From Pseudomonadota bacterium (lineage in GTDB: Bacteria; Pseudomonadota; Gammaproteobacteria; Xanthomonadales; Rhodanobacteraceae), in assembly GCA_023430685.1 (NCBI GenBank), contig JAEYZH010000193.1:1-7203 (forward strand): a stretch of 7,203 nt of DNA, written 5' to 3'. Positions 1-5,943 of this stretch are shown piece by piece; positions within the stretch are counted from its first letter, which is position 1; every line of letters begins with the position of its first letter. Under the pieces are notes generated by a model. It made no database searches. It saw only the letters and a list, made by a program, of their open reading frames with translations, and was not told the DNA's origin. The translations under genes and the position numbers were made by a program.

Positions 1-68
1 CCGGCCTCGCACGCCGCATGGTCGAAGCCGATCTCGCGCGCGAGCGTGCCGCTCCTCCATGCGCGTGA
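1..68 (+). CDS. gmd: C-terminal end of probable GDP-mannose 4,6-dehydratase (partial)
   Basis: Only the last 21 codons and the TGA stop (66-68) lie in the window, read in the frame starting at base 3. The peptide reads GLARRMVEADLARER followed by a short Ala/Pro-rich end. A pattern of the type LVxxMVxADLxxxxx is what I know from the extreme C-terminus of GDP-mannose 4,6-dehydratases, short-chain dehydrogenase-fold enzymes that convert GDP-mannose to GDP-4-keto-6-deoxymannose, the precursor of rhamnose, fucose and related sugars. The stop lies inside the next gene, a 10-bp overlap with the glycosyltransferase start, so the two are cotranscribed and probably translationally coupled. The call rests on about 15 residues and on a sugar-related neighbour. 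Another nucleotide-sugar epimerase/dehydratase is the main alternative. Confidence 0.55.
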   Translation, partial: GLARRMVEADLARERAAPPCA

Positions 69-1210
69 TCTTCAATGTCGATGCGATCACCGCGCCGTTG
101 ACCGGCATCGGGCGCTATGCGCTCGAACTCGCGCGCGGGCTCGCGCGCAGCGAGCACGTCGAGGCACTCAGGCTGTACTCGGCATACCAGTGGGTCGAGG
201 ATCCCGAACATGCACTGCGATCGAACCGCACGATCGCGGCGGTGCGACGCCATGTGCCGTTCAAGTCGGCCGCGCTCGAGGCGTACACGCAGCTGCGCTC
301 GGCGATGTTCCGGCTGCACACGCGCGGCCTCGGCGACTGGCTGCTGCACACGCCGAACTACGTGCTGATGCCGTTCGCGGGCCCTGCGCTGACGACCGTG
401 CACGACCTCTCGTGGCTCGCGCATCCCGAGACGCATCCGCCCGAGCGCGTGCGTTTCCTCGAGCGGCACCTGCCGCGCTCGCTCGAGCAGGCCAGCGCGG
501 TGCTCACCGATTCGGACTTCATCGCGGACGAGATCACGGCCAAGCTCGGTGTCGCGCGCGCGAAGCTGCGCGTGGTGCCGCTTGGCGTGGACGCGGCGTA
601 CCGGCCGCGCGCGCCTCGCGAACTCGCGCCGGTGCTTGCCAGGCACGCGCTCGCGGATCAGGCCTACCTGCTCGTCGTCGCGACGCAGGAGCCGCGCAAG
701 AACCTCGCGCGCCTCGCGCGTGCGTACGCCGCGCTGCCGCCGGAGCTGCGCGCGCGCCACCCACTCGTGATCGCGGGCGGGCGCGGCTGGCTCAATGCGG
801 AGCTCGAACGCGCGGTCGCGCCGCTCGAGGCGCGCGGCGAAGTGCGGCGCCTCGGTTACGTCGACGAAGCGGAGTTGCCGCTGCTGTACGCGGGCGCGCA
901 TGCGTTCGCGTTCCCGTCGCTGTACGAGGGATTCGGCCTGCCCGTACTCGAGGCGATGGCGAGCGGCGTGCCGGTGCTGACATCGCGCGGTTCGTCCCTC
1001 GAGGAGATCGCGCGCGACGCGCTCGGTCCGATCGCGCTCTGCGTCGACCCGCTCGACGTGGACGCGCTGCGCGCGGGACTCGAACGCCTGCTGCAGGACG
1101 ACGCCTGGCGCGCCGATGCGTCCGCGCGCGGACTCGCGCAGGCGCGCGCGTTCGGCTGGCAGCGCTGCGTCGACGCGACCCTCGCGGTCTACCGCGAGTT
1201 CGCGCGCTGA
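59..1210 (+). CDS. GT4-family (GT-B fold) glycosyltransferase, probably mannosyltransferase-like
   Basis: This 383-residue protein matches the usual length of retaining GT-B glycosyltransferases of family GT4, which transfer a sugar from a nucleotide donor to a growing O-antigen or exopolysaccharide at the cytoplasmic face of the inner membrane. The N-terminal domain has the glycine loop TGIGRY (15-20) and a TVHDLSWLAHPETHP segment (113-127), typical of the mannosyltransferase-like branch. The C-terminal domain has VVATQEPRKN (206-215), where R213/K214 should bind donor phosphates, then VIAGGRGW (237-244), and the E-x7-E motif E290-GFGLPVL-E298. There is no signal peptide or membrane helix. 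The ATG at 59 is supported by the overlap with the preceding stop and by homology starting at once; no Shine-Dalgarno is visible, which suits translational coupling. Donor and acceptor cannot be read from sequence; the dehydratase-like neighbour makes a GDP-mannose-derived sugar plausible. The stop abuts the stop of the convergent peptidase gene. Confidence 0.93.
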   Translation: MRVIFNVDAITAPLTGIGRYALELARGLARSEHVEALRLYSAYQWVEDPEHALRSNRTIAAVRRHVPFKSAALEAYTQLRSAMFRLHTRGLGDWLLHTPNYVLMPFAGPALTTVHDLSWLAHPETHPPERVRFLERHLPRSLEQASAVLTDSDFIADEITAKLGVARAKLRVVPLGVDAAYRPRAPRELAPVLARHALADQAYLLVVATQEPRKNLARLARAYAALPPELRARHPLVIAGGRGWLNAELERAVAPLEARGEVRRLGYVDEAELPLLYAGAHAFAFPSLYEGFGLPVLEAMASGVPVLTSRGSSLEEIARDALGPIALCVDPLDVDALRAGLERLLQDDAWRADASARGLAQARAFGWQRCVDATLAVYREFAR

Positions 1211-1220
1211 TCAGCGTGCG
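1201..1220. repeat. 20-bp dyad centred on the adjoining convergent stop codons
   Basis: CGCGCGCTGATCAGCGTGCG is an inverted repeat with one imperfect position (G1204/T1217). The central 12 bases (1205-1216) are a perfect palindrome. The + strand stop TGA (1208-1210) and the - strand stop (1211-1213 complement) together form TGATCA at its centre. In + strand RNA it can fold as an 8-bp GC-rich stem with a GAUC loop, the mismatch becoming a G-U wobble; in - strand RNA the same position is a C-A mismatch. There is no U-tract on either side, so this is not a classical intrinsic terminator. It could slow polymerase or protect 3' ends, or it may only reflect the coding sequence at both ends. Confidence 0.5.
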
Positions 1221-3952
1221 GCGGTCGCCGCCGCGCCCGGCCCCGAAGCGCCTGCGGGCAGCGGATCGAACTCCGCGATCGTGATCGTGTCGGCATGGCG
1301 CGCGCGCGGCTCGGGCCGCGGCGGCTCTCCTTGCCACCAGTCCGCGAGGCGCGCGAGCAGCGACGGTGCGGGGGCTTCAGCCGCGGCCGCCTTCAATGAC
1401 AGGCTGCCGACCGCATCGCGGCCGGTCGTCGGCGCGACCGCGTAGACGCGCACCGATTCGGCCTGTGCGGGCAGCGCGAGGCGGAAGCGCGGCGCGTTCG
1501 CCGTGAACGTCGTCGACGAGAGTCGCGCGCCTTGCGCACCCAGCCAGTCGACCGTCACCTTGCCCGCGAACGCGGCCTGCCCGAGATCGACGAGCACGCC
1601 CCGATTCCAGCGGTCGCCGTCGAGCGCCAGCCGCGCTTCGTCGCGCGGCCGCTCGAGCACGACCGCCGGATCGCCGAGCAGGTTGTACATCTCGACGAGG
1701 GTGCGGTCGTTCGAGCGCTTCTTCGCGCGCACGATCGCCTCGCCGATCGTCGCGCCCGGCACCAGCAGTTCCTCGATCACGCCCTTGCTGTACGCGGGCG
1801 AGGGCGAGTTGCGCCAGGACGCCGCGAACACCGCGATCGCACCCTTGTCCTTCTCGCGCAGGAAACGCTCGCCGATCGAATCCTCGGTCGGGTTGTCGAA
1901 CGGCGCCGAGTAGCAGGTCATCGAGAGCACCATCGGCATGCGCGCGCCGTTCGCGAGCCGGCCGACGTCGTCGAGCGTGAACAGGTCCTGGTTCTTCTTG
2001 AGGTCGGGCGGACCGGTGCGCCAGATGTAGCGCCCGCCGTGCCCGATGAAGTGCACGAGCAGGCGGCCTTCGTCGATGCCGTCCTGGATCGCGCGCTGGT
2101 GCGCGGCATTCTCTTCCACGGCCGGGTTCGCATAGACCTTGTCGGCGACGAAGCCCTGCTCGCCGAGCGCGGTCGCGATCTCGTCGGAGGCACGCTTGAA
2201 CGAATCGATCTCGTCGGTGATGAACATCACGTCGCGGCGCCACGCGCCGAACTGCGGCGTGGACATGTACTGGATCGTCTTCTCGACGATGCCCGCGACC
2301 TCCTCGGGCTCGACCACCGGCAGCCGCCCGACCGCGACGACCGGGTGCCAGTCGTCGCCGTCGACCGCGGCGAACCAGTTGTCGCTGGCCGACTGGCCCT
2401 CGGGCGAAGGGTATTGCCAGGTCGGGATCAGGTTGCGGTCGGCGAGCTTCTCGGGCGCGTTCTCGTACTTGCCACCCGGCACCGAACCGAAGTGCCCCGG
2501 GAACAGCAGCTCCTGGTTGGTCCACTTCGCGTACGCGAGGTCGTTGTAGGTCTCGTGGCGGATGTCGAAGCTCGAATCGCCGACCAGCAGCAGGAAGCGC
2601 GGCTTCTTCGGCCAGCGATGGTACGCGGCGTCGACGAGGTTGCGGATCGCCTGCGGATGCGTGATGCCGTGGTTGTACTGGTCGTAGACCGCATCGATGT
2701 CGATCACCGCGACGTCGAGTCCGCGCTTGCGATGGAACGCCGCGAGCGGTTCGATCGCGTCGATCAGGCGCGGATGCGAGACGATCAGGTAGTCGTAGCC
2801 CTGCGCGGGCGCGCGCCACTGCTCGCCGCGCACCGCGCGCAGCGCGAGCGGCTTGGCCATGGACGCACGGGTCGCGGGGAACAGCTGGACATCCGGCGCG
2901 GCCGTCGCGTAGGCATGGCGTCCGCCACCGACGGCGCGCGCGGGCCGGCGCACGCCGTCGCTGCCGTACAGCGCGGGCGCCTCGCTTTCGGCGTGGCGCA
3001 GCACGAGCGGCGCCCCGGATGCGTCGCGCACCGACAGCGGCAGGCTCGATGCGTCGAGGTTGCCACTGACGGGATAGCGCGCTTCGAGCCAGTTGAACAT
3101 CACGACGTCGACGAGGTCGGTCGACGCGTTCCACGGCGTCGCGCGCCGGGGCACGCTGAGCACGAGCGCATTGCGCTCGGCGCGCAGCAGGCCGGCCGGG
3201 ATCTCCAGTTCGAGCGTGTGCTCGTCGCGGCCATCCCATGCGAGCGGCGCGAGCGCGCGTCCGTTGAGTTCGATGCGGACTTCGTGGTCGCTCGGCTTGT
3301 CGCCGGCGTGGCGTGGCGGCAGGCGCACCTCGGACAACCCGCGGAACCCGAGCACGAGGCGCGCACCGGTCGCGCCCGCTTCGAGGTCGGGAAGGTCGAA
3401 CGAGGTCGTGAACGGCTTCGGATCGACGTGCGTGAGCTTGGCCCACTGCCAGACGTCCGGCTCCTCGCCGGGCTTCTGCTGGCGCTGGTCGAGCCGGATC
3501 ATGAGGTTTTCCTGCTCGAGGTGCAGCGCGCGCTGCAGCGGAGCGCGGCCGTCGACGGCACCTGCCCCATCCGGCGCGTCCGCATCGCGCATGCGCGCAT
3601 GCGCGCCCGGCGCGGCACCGAGCAGGTAGACGTTCTCGACGCTGTACGCATCGAACCACGACATCGGCCCGTGCAGGCGCTGCCCGACCCATTCGATGTG
3701 GTCGCCGTCGGAGAAGCGCTCGCCCGCGGCGACCACGCGCAGCGGCACGTCCTTGCCGCGGTGGCTCAGCACGAGATCGGACGCGGCGCAGTCGGCGAGA
3801 CCGGGCTGCGCAGCCGCGATCGCGGCGTGGTCGAGCGTGTAGACCGAGGCCTCCTCGACCTCGATATGGAGCTGGCCGCTGCACGCGAGCGCGGCGACCG
3901 GAGAGGCGAGCAACAACAGCGCGAACGCGCGGATCGAAACACTGGGGGGCAT
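1211..3952 (-). CDS. Secreted C25-family (gingipain/PorU-type) cysteine peptidase
   Basis: This 913-residue protein starts with a signal peptide (hydrophobic 8-20, Ala-Leu-Ala before C24). Residues about 25-110 form the beta domain seen ahead of C25 catalytic domains: a VYTLDHAAIAAA segment, LVLSHRGKDVPLRV, then DGDHIEWVGQRL. A long beta-rich region follows to about 380. The catalytic domain spans about 386-770: YDYLIVSH, FLLLVGDSSFD (453-463), DNWFAAVDGDDWHPVVAVGR (524-543), the catalytic histidine H638 in VHFIGHGG, the catalytic cysteine C680 in LSMTCYSAPFDNP, and LLGDPAVVL (758-766). C680 is one of only three cysteines; C24 and C55 could form a disulfide. A small beta domain (about 775-850), an Ala/Pro-rich linker and a polar tail end the protein; there is no membrane helix, LPXTG or recognisable type IX C-terminal domain. 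No Shine-Dalgarno precedes the ATG. The family is confident; whether it degrades proteins, matures a partner or acts as a sortase like PorU is unknown. It lies 96 bp downstream of a secreted beta-helix gene on the same strand. Confidence 0.9.
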   Translation of the reverse strand: MPPSVSIRAFALLLLASPVAALACSGQLHIEVEEASVYTLDHAAIAAAQPGLADCAASDLVLSHRGKDVPLRVVAAGERFSDGDHIEWVGQRLHGPMSWFDAYSVENVYLLGAAPGAHARMRDADAPDGAGAVDGRAPLQRALHLEQENLMIRLDQRQQKPGEEPDVWQWAKLTHVDPKPFTTSFDLPDLEAGATGARLVLGFRGLSEVRLPPRHAGDKPSDHEVRIELNGRALAPLAWDGRDEHTLELEIPAGLLRAERNALVLSVPRRATPWNASTDLVDVVMFNWLEARYPVSGNLDASSLPLSVRDASGAPLVLRHAESEAPALYGSDGVRRPARAVGGGRHAYATAAPDVQLFPATRASMAKPLALRAVRGEQWRAPAQGYDYLIVSHPRLIDAIEPLAAFHRKRGLDVAVIDIDAVYDQYNHGITHPQAIRNLVDAAYHRWPKKPRFLLLVGDSSFDIRHETYNDLAYAKWTNQELLFPGHFGSVPGGKYENAPEKLADRNLIPTWQYPSPEGQSASDNWFAAVDGDDWHPVVAVGRLPVVEPEEVAGIVEKTIQYMSTPQFGAWRRDVMFITDEIDSFKRASDEIATALGEQGFVADKVYANPAVEENAAHQRAIQDGIDEGRLLVHFIGHGGRYIWRTGPPDLKKNQDLFTLDDVGRLANGARMPMVLSMTCYSAPFDNPTEDSIGERFLREKDKGAIAVFAASWRNSPSPAYSKGVIEELLVPGATIGEAIVRAKKRSNDRTLVEMYNLLGDPAVVLERPRDEARLALDGDRWNRGVLVDLGQAAFAGKVTVDWLGAQGARLSSTTFTANAPRFRLALPAQAESVRVYAVAPTTGRDAVGSLSLKAAAAEAPAPSLLARLADWWQGEPPRPEPRARHADTITIAEFDPLPAGASGPGAAATAAR

Positions 3953-4003
3953 GGCGGATGCGCTCGCGCGAAGACGGGCGCGGCAGACGGATTCGGGCCG
4001 GTT

Positions 4004-4032
4004 AGGCTACCGGTCCTGCGCGACACCCGCAA
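4004..4032 (-). promoter_or_regulatory. Candidate sigma-70 promoter for the C25 peptidase gene
   Basis: Read on the - strand, TTGCGG (4032-4027) and TAGCCT (4009-4004) are separated by exactly 17 bases. Each matches its consensus at only three of six bases (TTG--- and TA---T), but this is the least GC-rich spot in the 96-bp spacer and the spacing is ideal. Transcription would start near 3997, leaving a leader of about 45 bases. The -10 lies in the loop of a small inverted repeat, CCGGT (3998-4002) / ACCGG (4009-4013). The peptidase could also be read through from the upstream beta-helix gene. Confidence 0.3.
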
Positions 4033-4048
4033 CCCGACGCCGGGCGAG

Positions 4049-5758
4049 TCAGCGTGCGGCGCCGAACGGACTTCCGACGCCGTCGAAGCCATCGGCAAAG
4101 ATGCGATCGCCGAGTTCGTACGCACCGCGGTCGAAATCGCCCTCGCCATGGTCCGGTCCGAGGTCGGTCGGCCGCTCGCGCCCGAGCAGGTCCACGGTCG
4201 GTCCGGCGAACGGGTCGGTGCAGGCGTCGATGTTCGGCGATCCCGCCTGCAGGCGGTAGTCGCCCGCGGCGACGTCGACGAACCCCGGATCGTGCACGAG
4301 CGCGTCGACGCTCGCCTGCTCGTGTGCGTTGAGGCACGCACTGGTGACGATGTCCACCGGTGTCGCCACGACCACGGTCGTGCCCGGTTGCCAGACGATG
4401 CTGTTGCGCAGGTGCAGGTTGTTCGCGCCGCCTTCCGAGAACAGCTCGAACAGGCTGGCGCCGGTCGCGTTGCCCGCAATCGTCGAGGAGTTCAGCACGA
4501 AGCTCGCGTCGTCGAGCACGCGCACCAGCGCGCCCCCGCCCGCATCGTTGGCGCGCAGCAGGCTGTTCTCGATGCGCACGATCCCGTCGTGGAGCAGCAG
4601 CACGCTGCCGTTGGCCGAGTAGTTGCCCTCGAGCAGGACCTGGCGCAGCGCCAGCGAACCCTGCGAGACGTAGAACGCGCCGCCGGTGTAGGTCTCCGCG
4701 CGGTTGCCGCTCACGACATTGCACGCGGCCGCGAGCCCGCAGCTGGTGGCGACCACGCCGCCACCCGCGAGCAGCGGCAGCAGCCGCTGCATCGTGAACT
4801 GCGCGCCATCCCGCAGCGAGGCGGCGCCACCGCGATCGGTGGCGACGTTGTCCGACAGCACGAGGCCTTGCGCCTGCACGGTGGTGCCCGGGTCGCGCAG
4901 CAGCAGTCCGCCGCCCTCGTTGGCGTGGTTGGCGTGGATCGCGTAAGGCGCGACCGGAGCGTCGAATTCGAGCACGGACGCGCCGACCGCCGCGATGCCG
5001 CCGCCATTGATCGTCGCGGTGTTCGACGCGATCCACAGCGCGACGGTGCCGAGTCCTTCGAACGCGTAGACGTTCCCGGCCGTGTCGAGCGCGCAGCCGT
5101 CGAGGAACAGGCCCCCGCCTTCGGAAGCGGCCTGGTTGCCGACGATTGCGCTGCCGCCGAGGCGCACGTGCGCGTCCGCGCAGGCGATGCCGCCGCCGTA
5201 GTCGGCGAGGTTGCCACCCGTGCCGGTCGCGTTCCCGACGATGCTCTCGACGACGCGCAGCACGGTGTCGTCGTGCGAAACGCCGACGACGCGGATGCCG
5301 CCGCCGACCTGGGCCTCGTTCGCATCGACCATGCTGCGTTCAACGCGCAGCTCGACGTGGCCGGACAGTTCGATCCCGCTGCGGCGCCCGCCGCGCACAT
5401 GCAGCCGGCGCAGCACCACGTCGCGCGCGGTCGCGGGACTGTCGATCGCGAACACCGGCGCGGCCAGCAACGGGTCGCCGACGAGTTCGGTCACGCCCGA
5501 GGCCGCGTCGTCGGTGCAGTCCTCCCAGCCGCCCGAGATCAGCAGCGACTTGTCGCTGATCGCGACGTTGACGTCGGCGTAGGCCTCGTTGTTCGCGAGC
5601 CGGATCTCGGCGCCGTCGGGCACCGCGCCGATCGCGGTCTGCAGCGAGTTGAAATTGCACGGCGCCGCGGCGCCGACCCAGAACACCGGCGCGCCGGCGC
5701 GCGCGTCGCCGATCGCGGCGGACAAGGCAACGAGGACGATCGCGAGGCAGCTGCGCAT
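4049..5758 (-). CDS. Secreted right-handed parallel beta-helix protein with choice-of-anchor-Q-like C-terminus and IFADGFD tail
   Basis: The 569-residue product has a short signal peptide (hydrophobic 5-16, likely cut near ARA at 19-21). A starter region resembles other parallel beta-helix proteins: CNFNSLQTAIGAVPDGAEIRL (34-54), where Cys is followed by a segment asking which sites are 'active', then SLLISGGWEDC (71-81). The body (about 117-444) is built of short imperfect repeats in which an Asn-Ala-type turn precedes a Gly-rich strand, as in GNQAASEGGGLFLD (207-220) and ANHANEGGGLLLRD (276-289); these resemble the GGA[ILV] repeats of Pmp-type autotransporters. There is no autotransporter beta-barrel. 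Residues about 446-550 (NSIVW, VHDPGFVDVAAGDYRLQAGS, NIDACTD, DFDRGAYELG) match the choice-of-anchor Q pattern. The protein then ends DRIFADGFDGVGSPFGAAR. Eight cysteines after the signal peptide could form disulfides, as expected outside the cytoplasm. No catalytic residues of a polysaccharide lyase are evident, so an adhesin or structural surface protein is likelier. No clear Shine-Dalgarno precedes the ATG. Confidence 0.82.
   Translation of the reverse strand: MRSCLAIVLVALSAAIGDARAGAPVFWVGAAAPCNFNSLQTAIGAVPDGAEIRLANNEAYADVNVAISDKSLLISGGWEDCTDDAASGVTELVGDPLLAAPVFAIDSPATARDVVLRRLHVRGGRRSGIELSGHVELRVERSMVDANEAQVGGGIRVVGVSHDDTVLRVVESIVGNATGTGGNLADYGGGIACADAHVRLGGSAIVGNQAASEGGGLFLDGCALDTAGNVYAFEGLGTVALWIASNTATINGGGIAAVGASVLEFDAPVAPYAIHANHANEGGGLLLRDPGTTVQAQGLVLSDNVATDRGGAASLRDGAQFTMQRLLPLLAGGGVVATSCGLAAACNVVSGNRAETYTGGAFYVSQGSLALRQVLLEGNYSANGSVLLLHDGIVRIENSLLRANDAGGGALVRVLDDASFVLNSSTIAGNATGASLFELFSEGGANNLHLRNSIVWQPGTTVVVATPVDIVTSACLNAHEQASVDALVHDPGFVDVAAGDYRLQAGSPNIDACTDPFAGPTVDLLGRERPTDLGPDHGEGDFDRGAYELGDRIFADGFDGVGSPFGAAR
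4052..4108 (-). other. C-terminal tail DRIFADGFD, candidate sorting signal
   Basis: The last 19 residues (551-569) of the beta-helix protein follow directly on the GAYELG end of the choice-of-anchor-like region, the place where families with this domain normally carry PEP-CTERM, LPXTG, type IX or other sorting signals. Here there is no hydrophobic helix and no basic cluster: only an aromatic/acidic motif (IFADGFD) and a small Gly/Ser/Pro/Ala-rich end with a terminal Arg. I recall similar IFxxGF[DE] endings in many secreted proteins of Xanthomonadales; that is memory, not a search. A role in targeting or anchoring is inferred. Confidence 0.4.
4427..5323 (-). repeat. Imperfect Asn-Ala / Gly-Gly-Gly protein repeats within the beta-helix gene
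   Basis: About ten degenerate units can be read between residues 146 and 444: DANEAQVGGGIRV, the stretch from GNATGT to YGGGIACA, GNQAASEGGGLFLD, SNTATINGGGIAAVG, ANHANEGGGLLLRD, DNVATDRGGAASLRDG, GNRAETYTGGAFYVS, GNYSANGSVLLLHDG, ANDAGGGALVRVLDD and GNATGASLFELF. Spacing varies from about 25 to 48 residues, consistent with one turn or loop per one or two coils of a beta-helix. The DNA is too divergent for the units to be recent tandem duplications. Confidence 0.65.
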
Positions 5759-5879
5759 GGGAATCGGAGAGGCGGCGGGCCGGAGTGGCTCGATCCGGTG
5801 CTACGCAATCGCGAGCGGTGAACGACACCCTGCGCGATCCTCGTCACGGCATGGTGGCCCCAGGGAACGAGCAAGGGCC

Positions 5880-5902
5880 CGGGACTGAAATCCCTCCCGC
5901 AA
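5880..5902 (-). repeat. REP-like palindrome with TTCAG loop
   Basis: On the - strand the sequence reads TTGC then GGGAGGGATTTCAGTCCCG: a short GGGA/TCCC stem around a TTTCAG loop, preceded by a G-rich head. It closely resembles the extragenic GTGGGAGGGACTTCAGTCCCGA-type elements I recall as dispersed through Xanthomonadales genomes. It lies between the membrane-protein gene and the beta-helix gene, as expected of such elements. A second AGGGA/TCCCT pairing is possible between 5862-5866 and 5891-5895, giving an alternative larger fold. Only one clear unit is in the window, so repetitiveness cannot be shown here. Confidence 0.5.
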
Positions 5903-5919
5903 GAGACGCGCGATGCGCG
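5901..5919 (-). terminator. Weak terminator-like hairpin after the mtfA-side genes
   Basis: Read on the - strand, CGCGC-ATC-GCGCG (5919-5907) forms a 5-bp stem with a 3-base loop and is followed by TCTCTT (5906-5901). It starts about 25 bases beyond the stop of the small membrane protein gene, a sensible place to end that transcript. The stem is short and the T-run is broken by C, so termination may be poor. The REP-like palindrome follows directly and could contribute to 3'-end formation. Confidence 0.25.
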
Positions 5920-5943
5920 GGCCGACTCGCGGTCCCCACCGGC

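Noticed and set aside
46..1284. Open frame of 412 residues on the + strand overlapping the glycosyltransferase
   Set aside because: It is a frame-shifted shadow of the glycosyltransferase, Arg/Ala-rich and without motifs; the 59-1210 frame carries all GT4 landmarks.
3881..3952. Lipoprotein signal (lipobox) at C24 of the C25 peptidase
   Set aside because: The residues before C24 are Ala-Leu-Ala, with Ala instead of Leu/Val/Ile at -3. They fit a signal peptidase I Ala-x-Ala site better; C24 may pair with C55.
3998..4013. CCGGT/ACCGG inverted repeat as a terminator between the beta-helix and peptidase genes
   Set aside because: The stem is only 5 bp and no T-run follows on the - strand. It overlaps the candidate -10 and is noted there instead.
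4002..5036. Alternative - strand frame inside the beta-helix gene
   Set aside because: Composition is Arg/Ala/Gly-rich noise; the repeats and choice-of-anchor pattern are only in the 4049-5758 frame.
1532..5821. Very long + strand open frame as a real 1,429-residue protein
   Set aside because: It lies wholly antisense to two genes with clear family motifs, has a biased Arg/Ala/Val/Asp composition and no domain I recognise. Kept only as a statistical curiosity.
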